Assembly (NCBI RefSeq): GCF_029227915.1
Contig: NC_079879.1
Location: 15,564,001-15,628,000 of the forward strand
Direction of reading: 5' to 3'
Length of the DNA: 64,000 bases
Source of the DNA: Hydractinia symbiolongicarpus
Taxonomy: Eukaryota; Cnidaria; Hydrozoa; Anthoathecata; Hydractiniidae
A program made the translations under genes and the position numbers. The notes below the pieces were generated by a model. It made no database searches. It saw only the letters and a list, made by a program, of their open reading frames with translations, and was not told the DNA's origin. Below, in pieces: positions 23,318-37,154 of the stretch (its first letter is position 1; each line of letters begins with the position of its first letter).

Positions 23318-24202
23318 GCCTTTATTAGACTGCAAAAGGCCATATTACAGCCTTTATAGGACAGTGCACGTAGTTAAGAGTGTTGTGAAGCAACGGCGCA
23401 AATGAAAACGACTTCGGAGGTTGTAACACATTGAGACTGGAACGATTAGTCCAAAGGTAACCTGCGCAGGCAGGTGAAATCACGTGATTTACGTGTGAAG
23501 CCTTTATTAGACTGCAAAGACCATATTACAGCCTTTATAGGACTGTGCACGTAGTTAAGAGTGTTGTAAGGCAACGACACTAATGAAAACGACTTGGGAC
23601 GTTGTAGCGCATTGAGACTGGAACGACTAGTCCACTGGTAACCTGCACAGGCAGATGGAACCACGTGATTTACGTGTGAAGCCTTTATTAGACTGCAAAA
23701 TGCCATATTACAGCCTTTATAGGACTGTGCATGTAGTTAAAAGTATTGTAAGGCAACGGCGCTAATGAAAACGACTTGAAACGCTGTAGCGCATTGAGAC
23801 TGTAAGGAATAGATGGAACCACGTGATTTACGTATGAGGCCTTTATTAGACTGCAAAAGGCCATATTACAGCCTTTATAGGACTGTGCACGTAGTTAAGA
23901 GTGTTCTAAGGCAACTTCGCCAATGAAAACATCTTGGGACGTTGTAGCGCATTGAGACTGGAACGATTAGTCCAAAGGTAACCTGCGCAGGCAGGTGAAG
24001 CCACGTGATTTACGTGGGAAGCCTTTATTAGACTGCAAAATGCCATATTACAGCCTTTATAGGACTGTGCATGTAGTTAAAAGTATTGTAAGGCAACGGC
24101 GCTAATAAAAACGACCTGGGACGTTGTAGCACATTGAGACTTGAAGGACTAGGCCAATGGTAACTTGCGCAGGCAAATGGAACCACGTGTTTTGCGTGTG
24201 AG
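23318..24202 (+). repeat. 5-monomer HOR unit, 885 bp, copy 2
   Basis: This repeats 22433-23317 at +885 bp, keeping GTGGGAAGCC (about 24014). Toward its end it switches to the CGTGTTTTGCGTG subtype of the 7-mer HOR, so the right edge is a recombinant. Confidence 0.86.
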
Positions 24203-27200
24203 GCCTTTATTAGACTGCAAAAGGTCATATTACAGCCTTTATAGGACTGTGCACGTTGTTAAGAGTGTTCTAAGGCCACGGCGCTAATGAGAACAACCTG
24301 GGACGTTGTAGCGCATTGAGACTGGAAGGAATAGTCCAATGGTAACCTGCACAGGCAAATGGAACCACGTGATTTACGTGTGAGGCCTTTATTAGACTGC
24401 AAAAGGCCATATTACAGCCTTTATAGGACTGTGCACGTAGTTAAGAGTGTTTTAAGGCAACTTCGGCAATGAAAACAACTTGGGACGTTGTAGCGCAATC
24501 AGATTGGAACGATTAGTTCAATGGTAACGTGCGCAGGCAGGTGAAACCACCTGATCTACGTGTGAAGCCTTTATTAGACTGCAAAAGGCCATATTACAGC
24601 CTTTATAGGACTGTGCATGTAGTTAAAAGTGTTGTAAGGCAACGGCGCTAATGAAAACGACCTGGGACGTTGTAGCACATTGAGACTTGAAGGATTAGGC
24701 CAATGGTAACTTGCGCAGGCTAATGGAACCACGTGATTTACGTGTGAGGCATGTATTAGACTGCAGAAGGCCATATTACAGCCTTTATAGGATTATGCAC
24801 GTAGTTAAGAGTGTTGTAAAGCAACGGCGCTAATGAAAATGACTTGGGACGTTGTAGCGCATTGAGACTGGAAGGAATAGTCTAACTGTAACCTGCACAG
24901 GCAAATGGAACCACGTGATTTACGTGTGAGGCCTTTATTAGACTGCAAAAGGCCATATTACAGCCTTTATAGGACTGTGCACGTAGTTAAGAGTGTTCTA
25001 AGGCAACTTCGGCAATGAAAACAATTTGGGACGTTGTAGCGCGTTGAGACTGGAACGATTAGTCCAATGGTAACCTGCACAGGCAAATGGAACCACGTGA
25101 TTTACGTGGGAGGCCTTTATTAGACTGAAAAAGTCTATATTACAACCTTTAATGGACTGTGCACGTAGTTAAGAGTGTTGTAAGGCAACGGCGCTAATGA
25201 AAACGACTTGGGACGTTGTAGCACATTGAGACTGGAAGGACTAGGCCAATGGTAACCTGCGCAGACCGGTGAAACCACGTGATTTACGTGTGAGGCCTTT
25301 ATTAGACTGCAAAAGGCCATATTACAGCGTTTAAAGGACAGTGCACGCAGTTAAGAGTGTTGTAAAGCAACGGCGCAAATGAAAACAACTTGGGACGTTG
25401 TAACGCATTGAGACTGGAACGACTAGTCCACTGGTAACCTGCACAGGCAGATGGAACCACGTGATTTACGTGTGAGGCCTTTTATTAGACTGCAAAGACC
25501 ATATTACAGCCTTTATAGGACTGTGCACGTAGTTAAGAGAGTTCCAAGGCAACTTCGCCAATGAAAACAACTTGGGACGTTGTAGCGCATTAAGAATGGA
25601 ACTATTAGTCCAAAGGTAACCTGCGCAGGCAGGTGAAACTACGTGATTTACGTATGAGGCCTTTATTAGACTGCAAAAGGCCATATTACAGCCTTGTTAC
25701 GACTGTGCACGTAGTTAGGAGTGTTGTAAGGCAACGGCGCTAATGAAAACGAATTGAAACGCTGTAGTGCATTGAGACTGTAAGGAATAGTCCAATGGTA
25801 AAGTGCACAGGCAAATGGAACCACGTGATTTACGTGTGAGGCCTTTATTAGACTGCAAAAGGCCATATTACAGCCTTTATAGGACTGTGCATGTAGTTAA
25901 AAGTGTTGTAAGGCAACGGCGCTAATGAAAACGACCTGGGACGTTGTAGCACATTGAGACTTGAAGGATTAGGCCAATGGTAACTTGCGCAGGCTAATGG
26001 AACCACGTGATTTACGTGTGAGGCCTTTATTAGACTGCAAAAGGTCATATTACAGCCTTTATACGACTGTGCACGTAGTTAGGAGTGTTGTAAGGCAACG
26101 GCGCTAATGAAAACGACTTGAAACGCTGTAGGGCATTGAGACTGTAAGGAATAGTACAATGGTAACCTGCACAGGAAAATGGAACCACGTGATTTACGTG
26201 TGAGGCCTTTATTAGACTACAAAAGACCATATTACAGCCTTTATAGGACTGTGCACGTAGTTAAAAGTGTTCTAAGGCAACTTCGCCAATGAAAACATCT
26301 TGGGACGTTGTAGCGCATTGAGACTGGAACGATTAGTCCAAAGGTAACCAGCGCAGGCAGGTGAAGCCACGTGATTTACGTGTGAAGCCTTTATTAGACT
26401 GCAAAATGCCATATTACAGCCTTTATAGGACTGTGCATGTAGTTAAAAGTATTGTAAGGCAACGGCGCTAATAAAAACGACCTGGGACGTTGTAGCACAT
26501 TGAGACTTGAAGGAATAGTCCAATGGTAACCTGCACAGGCAAATGGAACCACGTGTTTTACGTGTGAGGCCTTTATTAGACTGCAAAAGGTCATATTACA
26601 GCCTTTATACGACTGTGCACGTAGTTAAGAGTGTTCTAAGGCCACGGCGCTAAGGAAAACCACTTGGAACGTTGTAGTGCATTGAGACTGGAAGGAATAG
26701 TCCAATTGTAACCTGCGCAGGGAGATGGAACCACGTGATTTACGTATGAGGCCTTTATTAGACTGCAAAAGGCCATATTTCAGCCTTGTTACGACTGTGC
26801 ACGTAGTTAGGAGTGTTGTAAGGCATCAGCGATAATGAAAATGACTTGAGACGTTGTAACGCATTGAGACTGGAAGGAATAGTCCAATGGTAACATGCAC
26901 AGGCAAATGGAACCACGTGATTTACGTGTGAAGCCTTTATTAGACTGCAAAGACCATATTACAGCCTTTATAGGACTGTGCACGTAGTTGAGAGTGTTCT
27001 AAGGCCACGGCGCTAAGGAAAACCACTTGGAACGTTGTAGTGCATTGAGACTGGAAGGAATAGTCCAATGGTAACCTGCGCAGGGAGATGGAACCACGTG
27101 ATTTACGTATGAGGCCTTTATTAGACTGCAAAAGGCCATAATACAGCCTTGTTACGACTGTGCACGTAGTTAGCAGTGTTGTAAGGCAACGGCGCTAATG

Positions 27201-29689
27201 AAAACGACTTGAAACGCTGTAGCGCATTGAGACTGTAAGGAATAGTCCAATGGTAACCTGCACAGGCAAATTGAACCACGTGATTTACGTGTGAGGTCTT
27301 TATTAGACTGCAAAAGGCCATATTACAGCCTTTATAGGACTCTGCACGTAGTTAAGAGTGTTGTAAGGCATCAGCGATAATGAAAACGACTTGAGACGTT
27401 GTAACGCATTGAGACTGGAAGGAATAGTCCAATGGTAACCTGCACAGGCAAATGGAACCACGTGTTTTACGTGTGAGGCCTTTATTAGACTGCAAAAGGT
27501 CATATTACAGCCTTTATACGACTGTGCACGTAGTTAGGAGTGTTGTAAGGCAACGGCGCTAATGAAAACGACTTGAAACGCTGTAGCGCATTGAGACTGT
27601 AAGGAATAGTACACTGGTAACCTGCACAGGCAAATGGAACCACGTGATTTACGTGTGAGGTCTTTATTAGACTGCAAAAGGCCATATTACAGCCTTTATA
27701 GGACTGTGCACGTAGTTAAGAGTGTTCTAAGGCAACTTCGCCAATGAAAACATCTTGGGACGTTGTAGCACATTGAGACTGGAAGGACTAGGCCAATGGT
27801 AACTTGCGCAGGCTAATGGAACCACGTGATTTACGTGTGAGGCCTTTATTAGACTGAAAAAGTCTATATTACAACCTTTATTGGACTGTGCACGTAGTTA
27901 ATAGTGTTGTAAGGGAACGGCGCTAAGGAAAACGACTTGGGACGTTGTAGCGCATTGAGACTGGAAGGAATAGTCCAATGGTAACCTGCACAGGCAAATG
28001 GAACCACGTGATTTACGTTTGAGGCCTTTATTAGACTGCAAAAGGCCATATTACAGCCTTTATAGGACTGTGCACGTAGTTAAGAGTGTTTTAAGGCAAC
28101 TTCGGCAATGAAAACAACTGGGGACGTTGTAGCGCATTGAGACTGGAACGATTAGTTCAATTGTAACTTGCGCAGGCTAATGGAACCACGTGATTTACGT
28201 GTGAGGCCTTTATTAGACTGCAAAATGCCATATTACAGCCTTTATAGGACTGTGCATGTAGTTAAAAGTATTGTAAGGCAACGGCGCTAATAAAAACGAC
28301 CTGGGACGTTGTAGCACATTGAGACTTGAAGGAATAGTACAATGGTAACCTGCACAGGCAAATGGAACCACGTGATTTACGTGTGAGGCCTTTATTAGAC
28401 TACAAAAGACCATATTACAGCCTTTATAGGACTGTGCACGTAGTTAAAAGTGTTCTAAGGCAACTTCGCCAATGAAAACATCTTGGGACGTTGTAGCGCA
28501 TTGAGACTGGAAGGACTAGGCCAATGGTAACTTGCGCAGGCAAATGGAACCACGTGATTTACGTGTGAGGCCTTTATTAGACTGCAAAAGGTCATATTAC
28601 AGCCTTTATAGGACTGTGCACGTAGTTAAGAGTGTTCTAAGGCCACGGCGCTAAGGAAAACCACTTGGAACGTTGTAATGCATTGAGACTGGAAGGAATA
28701 GTCCAATGGTAACCTGCGCAGGGAGATGGAACCACGTGATTTACGTATGAGGCCTTTATTAGACTGCAAAAGGCCATATTACAGCCTTGTTACGACTGTG
28801 CATGTAGTTAAAAGTATTGTAAGGCAACGGCGCTAATAAAAACAACCTGGGACGTTGTAGCACATTGAGACTTGAAGGACTAGGCCAATGGTAACTTGCG
28901 CAGGCAAATGGAACCACGTGATTTACGTGTGAGGCCTTTATTAGACTGCAAAAGGCCATATTACAGCCTTTATAGGACTGTGCACGTAGTTAAGAGAGTT
29001 CTAAGGCAACTTCGCCAATGAAAACAACTTGGGACGTTGTAGCGCATTAAGATTGGAACGATTAGTCCAAAGGTAACCTGCGCAGGCAGGTGAAACCACG
29101 TGATTTACGTGTGAGGCCTTTATTAGACTGCAAAAGGCCATATTACAGCCTTTATAGGACAGTGCACGTAGTTAGGAGTGTTATAAGGCAACAGCGATAA
29201 TGAAAACGACTTTGGACGTTGTAGCGCATTGAGACTGGAAGGAATAGTCCAATGGTGACCTGCGCAGGGAGATGGAACCACGTGATTTACGTATGAGGCC
29301 TTTATTAGACTGCAAAAGGCCATATTACAGCCTTGTTACGACTGTGCACGTAGTTAGCAGTGTTGTAAGGCAACGACGCTAATGAAAACGACTTGAAACG
29401 CTGTAGCGCATTGAGACTGGAACGATTAGTTCAATGGTAACGTGCGCAGGCAGGTGAATCCACCTGATCTACGTGTGAAGCCTTTATTAGACTTCAAAAG
29501 GCCATATTACAGCCTTTATAGGACAGTGCACGTAGTTAAGAGTGTTGTGAAGCAACGGCGGAAATGAAAACGACCTGGGACGTAGTAGCACATTGAGACT
29601 TGAAGGATTAGGCCAATGGTAACCTGCGCAGGCAGGTGAAATCACGTGATTTACGTGTGAAGCCTTTATTAGACTGCAAAGACCATATT

Positions 29690-30960
29690 ACAGCCTTTAT
29701 AGGACAGTGCACGTAGTTAAGAGTGTTGTGAAGCAACGGCGGAAATGAAAACGACTTGGGACGTTGTAGCGCATTGAGACTGGAACAACTAGTCCACTGG
29801 TAACCTGCACAGACAGAGGTAACCACGTGATTTACGTGTGAGGCCTTTATTAGACTGCAAAAGGCCATATTACAGCCTTTATAGGACTGTGCACGTAGTT
29901 AAGAGAGTTCTAAGGCAACTTCGCCAATGAAAACAACTTGGGACGTTGTAGCGCATTAAGATTGGAACGATTAGTCCAAAGGTAACCTGCGCAGGCAGGT
30001 GAAACCACGTGATTTACGTGTGAGGCCTTTATTAGACTGCAAAAGGCCATATTACAGCCTTTATAGGACAGTGCACGTAGTTAGGAGTGTTATAAGGCAA
30101 CAGCGATAATGAAAACGACTTTGGACGTTGTAGCACATTGAGACTGGAAGGAATAGTCCAATGGTAACCTGCACAGGCAAATGGAACCACGTGTTTTACG
30201 TGTGAGGCCTTTATTAGACTGCAAAAGGTCATATTACAGCCTTTATAGGACTGTGCACGTAGTTAAGAGTGTTCTAAGGCCACGGTGCTAAGGAAAACCA
30301 CTTGGAACGTTGTAGTGCATTGAGACTGGAAGGAATAGTCCAATGGTGACCTGCGCAGGGAGATGGAACCACGTGATTTACGTATGAGGCCTTTATTAGA
30401 CTGCAAAAGGCTATATTACAGCCTTGTTACGACTGTGCACGTAGTTAGCAGTGTTGTAAGGCAACGGCGCTAATGAAAACGACTTGAAATGCTGTAGCGC
30501 ATTGAGACTGGAACGATTAGTTCAATGGTAACGTGCGCAGGCGGTGAAACCACCTGATCTACGTGTGAAGCCTTTATTAGACTGCAAAAGGCCATATTAC
30601 AGCCTTTATAGGACTGTGCATGTAGTTAAAAGTGTTGTAAGGCAACGGCGCTAATGAAAACGACCTGGGACGTAGTAGCACATTGAGACTTGAAGGATTA
30701 GGCCAATGGTAACTTGCGCAGGCTAATGGAACCACGTGATATACGTGTGAGGCATGTATGAGACTGCAGAAGGCCATATTACAGCCTTTATAGGATTATG
30801 CACGTAGTTAAGGGTGTTGTAAAGCAACGGCGCTAATGAAAACGACTTGGGAGGTTGTAGCGCATTGAGACTGGAACGATTAGTCCAAAGGTAACCTGCG
30901 CAGGCAGGTGAAATCACGTGATTTACGTGTGAAGCCTTTATTAGACTGCAAAGACCATAT
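29690..30960 (+). repeat. Segment duplicated at 32600-33870
   Basis: Seven consecutive monomers recur in the same order about 2910 bp downstream. The offset becomes 2911 after a single-base deletion near 30541. The adjoining stretch 30883-31504 matches 34060-34681 at +3177, because the second copy is interrupted by the 83-bp remnant at 33846. Confidence 0.8.
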
Positions 30961-33845
30961 TACAGCCTTTATAGGACTGTGCACGTAGTTAAGAGTGTTG
31001 TAAAGCAACGACACTAATGAAAACGACTTGGGACGTTGTAGCGCATTGAGACTGGAACGACTAGTCCACTGGTAACCTGCACAGGCAGAAGGAACCTCGT
31101 GATTTACGTGTGAAGCCTTTATTAGACTGCAAAATGCCATATTACAGCCTTTATAGGACTGTGCATGTAGTTAAAAGTATTGTAAGGCAACGGCGCTAAT
31201 AAAAACGACCTGGGACGTTGTAGCACATTGAGACTTGAAGGACTAGGCCAATGGTAACTTGCGCAGGCAAATGGAACCACGTGATTTACGTGTGAGGCCT
31301 TTATTAGACTGAAAAAGGCCATATTACAGTCTTTATAGGACTCTGCACGTAGTTAGGAGTGTTGTAAGGCAACAGCGATAATGAAAACGACTTGAGACGT
31401 TGTAACGCATTGAGACTGGAAGGACTAGGCCAATGGTAACTTGCGCAGGCAAATGGAACCACGTGATTTACGTGTGAGGCCTTTATTAGACTGCAAAAGG
31501 CCATATTACAGCCCTTATAGGACTCTGCACGTAGTTAGGAGTGTTCTAAGGCCACGGCGCTAAGGAAAACCACTTGGAACGTTGTAATGCATTGAGACTG
31601 GAAGGAATAGTCCAATGGTAACCTGCGCAGGGAGATGGAACCACGTGATTTACGTATGAGGCCTTTATTAGACTGCAAAAGGCCATATTACAGCCTTGTT
31701 ACGACTGTGCACGTAGTTAGGAGTGTTGTAAGGCAACGGCGCTAATGAAAACGAATTGAAACGCTGTAGTGCATTGAGACTGTAAGGAATAGTCCAATGG
31801 TAAAGTGCACAGGCAAATGGAACCACGTGATTTACGTGTGAGGCCTTTATTAGACTGCAAAAGGCCATATTACAGCCTTTATAGGACTCTGCACGTAGTT
31901 AGGAGTGTTGTAAGGCAACAGCGATAATGAAAACGACTTGAGACGTTGTAACGCATTGAGACTGGAAGGAATAGTCCAATGGTAACCTGCACAGGCAAAT
32001 GGAACCACGTGTTTTACGTGTGTGGCCTTTATTAGACTGCAAAAGGTCTTATTACAGCCTTTATACGACTGTGCACGTAGTTAGGTGTGTTGTAAGGCAA
32101 CGGCGCTAATGAAAACGACTTGAAACGCTGTAGCGCATTGAGACTGTAAGGAATAGTACAATGGTAACCTGCACAGGCAAATGGAACCACGTGATTTACG
32201 TGTGAGGCCTTTATTAGACTGCAAAAGGCCATATTACAGCCTTTATAGGACTGTGCACGAAGTTAAGAGTGTTCTAAGGCAACTTCGCCAATGAAAACAT
32301 CTTGGGACGTTGTAGCGCATTGAGACTGGAACGATTAGTCCAAAGGTAACCTGCGCAGGCAGGTGCAGCCACGTGATTTACGTGTGAAGCCTTTATTAGA
32401 CTGCAAAATGCCATATTACAGCCTTTATAGGACTGTGCATGTAGTTAAAAGTATTGTAAGGCAACGGCGCTAATAAAAACAACCTGGGACGTTGTAGCAC
32501 ATTGAGACTTGAAGGACTAGGCCAATGGTAACTTGCGCAGGCAAATGGAACCACGTGATTTACGTGTGAGGCCTTTATTAGACTGCAAAAGGCCATATTA
32601 CAGCCTTTATAGGACAGTGCACGTAGTTAAGAGTGTTGTGAAGCAACGGCGGAAATGAAAACGACTTGGGACGTTGTAGCGCATTGAGACTGGAACAACT
32701 AGTCCACTGGTAACCTGCACAGACAGAGGTAACCACGTGATTTACGTGTGAGGCCTTTATTAGACTGCAAAAGGCCATATTACAGCCTTTATAGGACTGT
32801 GCACGTAGTTAAGAGAGTTCTAAGGCAACTTCGCCAATGAAAACAACTTGGGACGTTGTAGCGCATTAAGATTGGAACGATTAGTCCAAAGGTAACCTGC
32901 GCAGGCAGGTGAAACCACGTGATTTACGTGTAAGGCCTTTATTAGACTGCAAAAGGCCATATTACAGCCTTTATAGGACAGTGCACGTAGTTAGGAGTGT
33001 TATAAGGCAACAGCGATAATGAAAACGACTTTGGACGTTGTAGCGCATTGAGACTGGAAGGAATAGTTCAATGGTAACCTGCACAGGCAAATGGAACCAC
33101 GTGTTTTACGTGTGAGGCCTTTATTAGACTGCAAAAGGTCATATTACAGCCTTTATAGGACTGTGCACGTAGTTAAGAGTGTTCTAAGGCCACGGCGCTA
33201 AGGAAAACCACTTGGAACGTTGTAGTGCATTGAGACTGGAAGGAATAGTCCAATGGTGACCTGCGCAGGGAGATGGAACCACGTGATTTACGTATGAGGC
33301 CTTTATTAGACTGCAAAAGGCCATATTACAGCCTTGTTACGACTGTGCACGTAGTTAGCAGTGTTGTAAGGCAACGGCGCTAATGAAAACGACTTGAAAC
33401 GCTGTAGCGCATTGAGACTGGAACGATTAGTTCAATGGTAACGTGCGCAGGCAGGTGAAACCACCTGATCTACGTGTGAAGCCTTTATTAGACTGCAAAA
33501 GGCCATATTACAGCCTTTATAGGACTGTGCATGTAGTTAAAAGTGTTGTAAGGCAACGGCGCTAATGAAAACGACCTGGGACGTAGTAGCACATTGAGAC
33601 TTGAAGGATTAGGCCAATGGTAACTTGCGCAGGCTAATGGAACCACGTGATTTACGTGTGAGGCATGTATTAGACTGCAGAAGGCCATATTTCAGCCAAT
33701 TATAGGATTATGCACGTAGTTAAGAGTGTTGTAAAGCAACGGCGCTAATGAAAACGACTTGGGAGGTTGTAGCACATTGAGACTGGAACGATTAGTCCAA
33801 AGGTAACCTGCGCAGGCAGGTGAAATCACGTGATTTACGTGTGAA

Positions 33846-33928
33846 GCCTTTATTAGACTGCAAAGACCATATTACAGCCTTTATAGGACTGTGCACAGGG
33901 AGATGGAACCACGTGATTTACGTATGAG
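33846..33928 (+). repeat. 83-bp truncated monomer with unique junction
   Basis: The unit reads normally to GGACTGTGCAC and then continues as AGGGAGATGG, which belongs near the end of a different subtype. About 98 bp are missing, and the two parents overlap by a single C at the join. The sequence after it (33901 onward) resembles 33271 onward at +630 bp, an offset that is not a whole number of monomers. Confidence 0.87.
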
Positions 33929-34242
33929 GCCTTTATTAGACTGCAAAAGGCCATATTACAGCCTTGTTACGACTGTGCACGTAGTTAGCAGTGTTGTAAG
34001 GCAACGGCGCTAATGAAAACGACTTGAAACGCTGTAGCGCATTGAGACTGGAACGATTAGTTCAATGGTAACCTGCGCAGGCAGGTGAAATCACGTGATT
34101 TACGTGTGAAGCCTTTATTAGACTGCAAAGACCATATTACAGCCTTTATAGGACTGTGCACGTAGTTAAGAGTGTTGTAAAGCAACGACACTAATGAAAA
34201 CGACTTGGGACGTTGTAGCGCATTGAGACTGGAACGACTAGT

Positions 34243-35698
34243 CCACTGGTAACCTGCACAGGCAGAAGGAACCTCGTGATTTACGTGTGAAGCCTTTATT
34301 AGACTGCAAAATGCCATATTACAGCCTTTATAGGACTGTGCATGTAGTTAAAAGTATTGTAAGGCAACGGCGCTAATAAAAACGACCTGGGACGTTGTAG
34401 CACATTGAGACTTGAAGGACTAGGCCAATGGTAACTTGCGCAGGCAAATGGAACCACGTGATTTACGTGTGAGGCCTTTATTAGACTGCAAAAGGCCATA
34501 TTACAGTCTTTATAGGACTCTGCACGTAGTTAGGAGTGTTGTAAGGCAACAGCGATAATGAAAACGACTTGAGACGTTGTAACGCATTGAGACTGGAAGG
34601 ACTAGGCCAATGGTAACTTGCGCAGGCAAATGGAACCACGTGATTTACGTGTGAGGCCTTTATTAGACTGCAAAAGGCCATATTACAGCCTTTATAGGAC
34701 TCTGCACGTAGTTAAAAGTATTGTAAGGCAACGGCGCTAATAAAAACGACCTGGGACGTTGTAGCACATTGAGACTTGAAGGACTAGGCCAATGGTAACT
34801 TGTGCAGGCAAATGGAACCACGTGATTTACGTGTGAGGCCTTTATTAGACTGCAAAAGGCCATATTACAGTCTTTATAGGACTCTGCACGTAGTTAGGAG
34901 TGTTGTAAGGCAACAGCGATAATGAAAACGACTTGAGACGTTGTAACGCATTGAGACTGGAAGGACTAGGCCAATGGTAACTTGCGCAGGCAAATGGAAC
35001 CACGTGATTTACGTGTGAGGCCTTTATTAGACTGCAAAAGGCCATATTACAGCCTTTATAGGACTCTGCACGTAGTTAGGAGTGTTGTAAGGCAACGGCG
35101 CTAATGAAAACGACTTGAAACACTGTAGCGCATTGAGACTGTAAGGAATAGTACAATGGTAACCTGCACAGGCAAATGGAACCACGTGATTTACGTGTGA
35201 GGCCTTTATTAGACTGCAAAAGGCTATATTACAGCCTTTATACGACTGTGCACGTAGTTAAGAGTGTTCTAAGGCAACTTCGCCAATGAAAACATCTTGG
35301 GACGTTGTAGCGCATTGAGACTGGAACGATTAGTCCAAAGGTAACCTGCGCAGGCAGGTGAAGCCCTGTGATTTACGTGTGAAGCCTTTATTAGACTGCA
35401 AAATGCCATATTACAGCCTTTATAGGACTGTGCATGTAGTTAAAAGTATTGTAAGGCAACGGCGCTAATAAAAACGACCTGGGACGTTGCAGCACATTGA
35501 GACTTGAAGGACTAGGCCAATGGTAACTTGCGCAGGCAAATGGAACCACGTGATTTACGTGTGAGGCCTTTATCAGACTGCAAAAGGCCATATTACAGCC
35601 TTTATAGGATAGTGCACGTAGTTAAGAGTGTTGTGAAGCAACGGCGCAAATGAAAACGACTTGGGACGTTGTAGCACATTGAGACTGGAATAACTATT
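34243..35698 (+). repeat. 8-monomer HOR unit, 1456 bp, copy 1
   Basis: Eight 182-bp monomers with no indels. The unit starts at the CCACTGGTAACC preceding GCAGAAGGAACCTCG. The subtype order recurs exactly 1456 bp downstream, with the private TTGCAGCAC and GGAATAACTATTCC near its end. Confidence 0.9.
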
Positions 35699-37154
35699 CC
35701 ACTGGTAACCTGCACAGGCAGAAGGAACCTCGTGATTTACGTGTGAAGCCTTTATTAGACTGCAAAATGCCATATTACAGCCTTTATAGGACTGTGCATG
35801 TAGTTAAAAGTATTGTAAGGCAACGGCGCTAATAAAAACGACCTGGGACGTTGTAGCACATTGAGACTTGAAGGACTAGGCCAATGGTAACTTGCGCAGG
35901 CAAATGGAACCACGTGATTTACGTGTGAGGCCTTTATTAGACTGCAAAAGGCCATATTACAGTCTTTATAGGACTCTGCACGTAGTTAGGAGTGTTGTAA
36001 GGCAACAGCGATAATGAAAACGACTTGAGACGTTGTAACGCATTGAGACTGGAAGGACTAGGCCAATGGTAACTTGCGCAGGCAAATGGAACCACGTGAT
36101 TTACGTGTGAGGCCTTTATTAGACTGCAAAAGGCCATATTACAGCCTTTATAGGACTCTGCACGTAGTTAAAAGTATTGTAAGGCAACGGCGCTAATAAA
36201 AACGACCTGGGACGTTGTAGCACATTGAGACTTGAAGGACTAGGCCAATGGTAACTTGTGCAGGCAAATGGAACCACGTGATTTACGTGTGAGGCCTTTA
36301 TTAGACTGCAAAAGGCCATATTACAGTCTTTATAGGACTCTGCACGTAGTTAGGAGTGTTGTAAGGCAACAGCGATAATGAAAACGACTTGAGACGTTGT
36401 AACGCATTGAGACTGGAAGGACTAGGCCAATGGTAACTTGCGCAGGCAAATGGAACCACGTGATTTACGTGTGAGGCCTTTATTAGACTGCAAAAGGCCA
36501 TATTACAGCCTTTATAGGACTCTGCACGTAGTTAGGAGTGTTGTAAGGCAACGGCGCTAATGAAAACGACTTGAAACACTGTAGCGCATTGAGACTGTAA
36601 GGAATAGTACAATGGTAACCTGCACAGGCAAATGGAACCACGTGATTTACGTGTGAGGCCTTTATTAGACTGCAAAAGGCTATATTACAGCCTTTATAGG
36701 ACTGTGCACGTAGTTAAGAGTGTTCTAAGGCAACTTCGCCAATGAAAACATCTTGGGACGTTGTAGCGCATTGAGACTGGAACGATTAGTCCAAAGGTAA
36801 CCTGCGCAGGCAGGTGAAGCTCTGTGATTTACGTGTGAAGCCTTTATTAGACTGCAAAATGCCATATTACAGCCTTTATAGGACTGTGCATGTAGTTAAA
36901 AGTATTGTAAGGCAACGGCGCTAATAAAAACGACCTGGGACGTTGCAGCACATTGAGACTTGAAGGACTAGGCCAATGGTAACTTGCGCAGGCAAATGGA
37001 ACCACGTGATTTACGTGTGAGGCCTTTATCAGACTGCAAAAGGCCATATTACAGCCTTTATAGGATAGTGCACGTAGTTAAGAGTGTTGTGAAGCAACGG
37101 CGCAAATGAAAACGACTTGGGACGTTGTAGCACATTGAGACTGGAATAACTATT
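35699..37154 (+). repeat. 8-monomer HOR unit, 1456 bp, copy 2
   Basis: This repeats 34243-35698 at +1456 bp. Visible differences are few, for example TATACGACTG against TATAGGACTG near 35250/36705 and GAAGCCCTG against GAAGCTCTG near 35364/36820. The match stops shortly after 37170, where CAGGCAG is replaced by CAGACAG. Confidence 0.9.

Larger units (their letters stand above)
24203..34242 (+). repeat. Least ordered part of the array, mixed subtypes
   Basis: About 55 monomers show no sustained HOR. The left end repeats the linker order of 3328-3800. A subtype with GCCTTGTTACGAC in place of GCCTTTATAGGAC is concentrated here (about 25692, 26784, 27147, 29331, 30421, 31693 and 33961), often preceded by CAGGGAGATGG. 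Local indels are more frequent, as in GGCCTTTTATTAG near 25477 and AGGCGGTGAAAC near 30540. The clearest internal copy is 29690-30960 against 32600-33870. No gene, transposon or unique sequence interrupts it. Confidence 0.82.

Noticed and set aside
24203-34242. A transposable element insertion in the disordered zone
   Set aside because: Every stretch still aligns to the 182-bp monomer. The irregularities are small indels and two deletions, with no terminal repeats, target-site duplications or foreign sequence.
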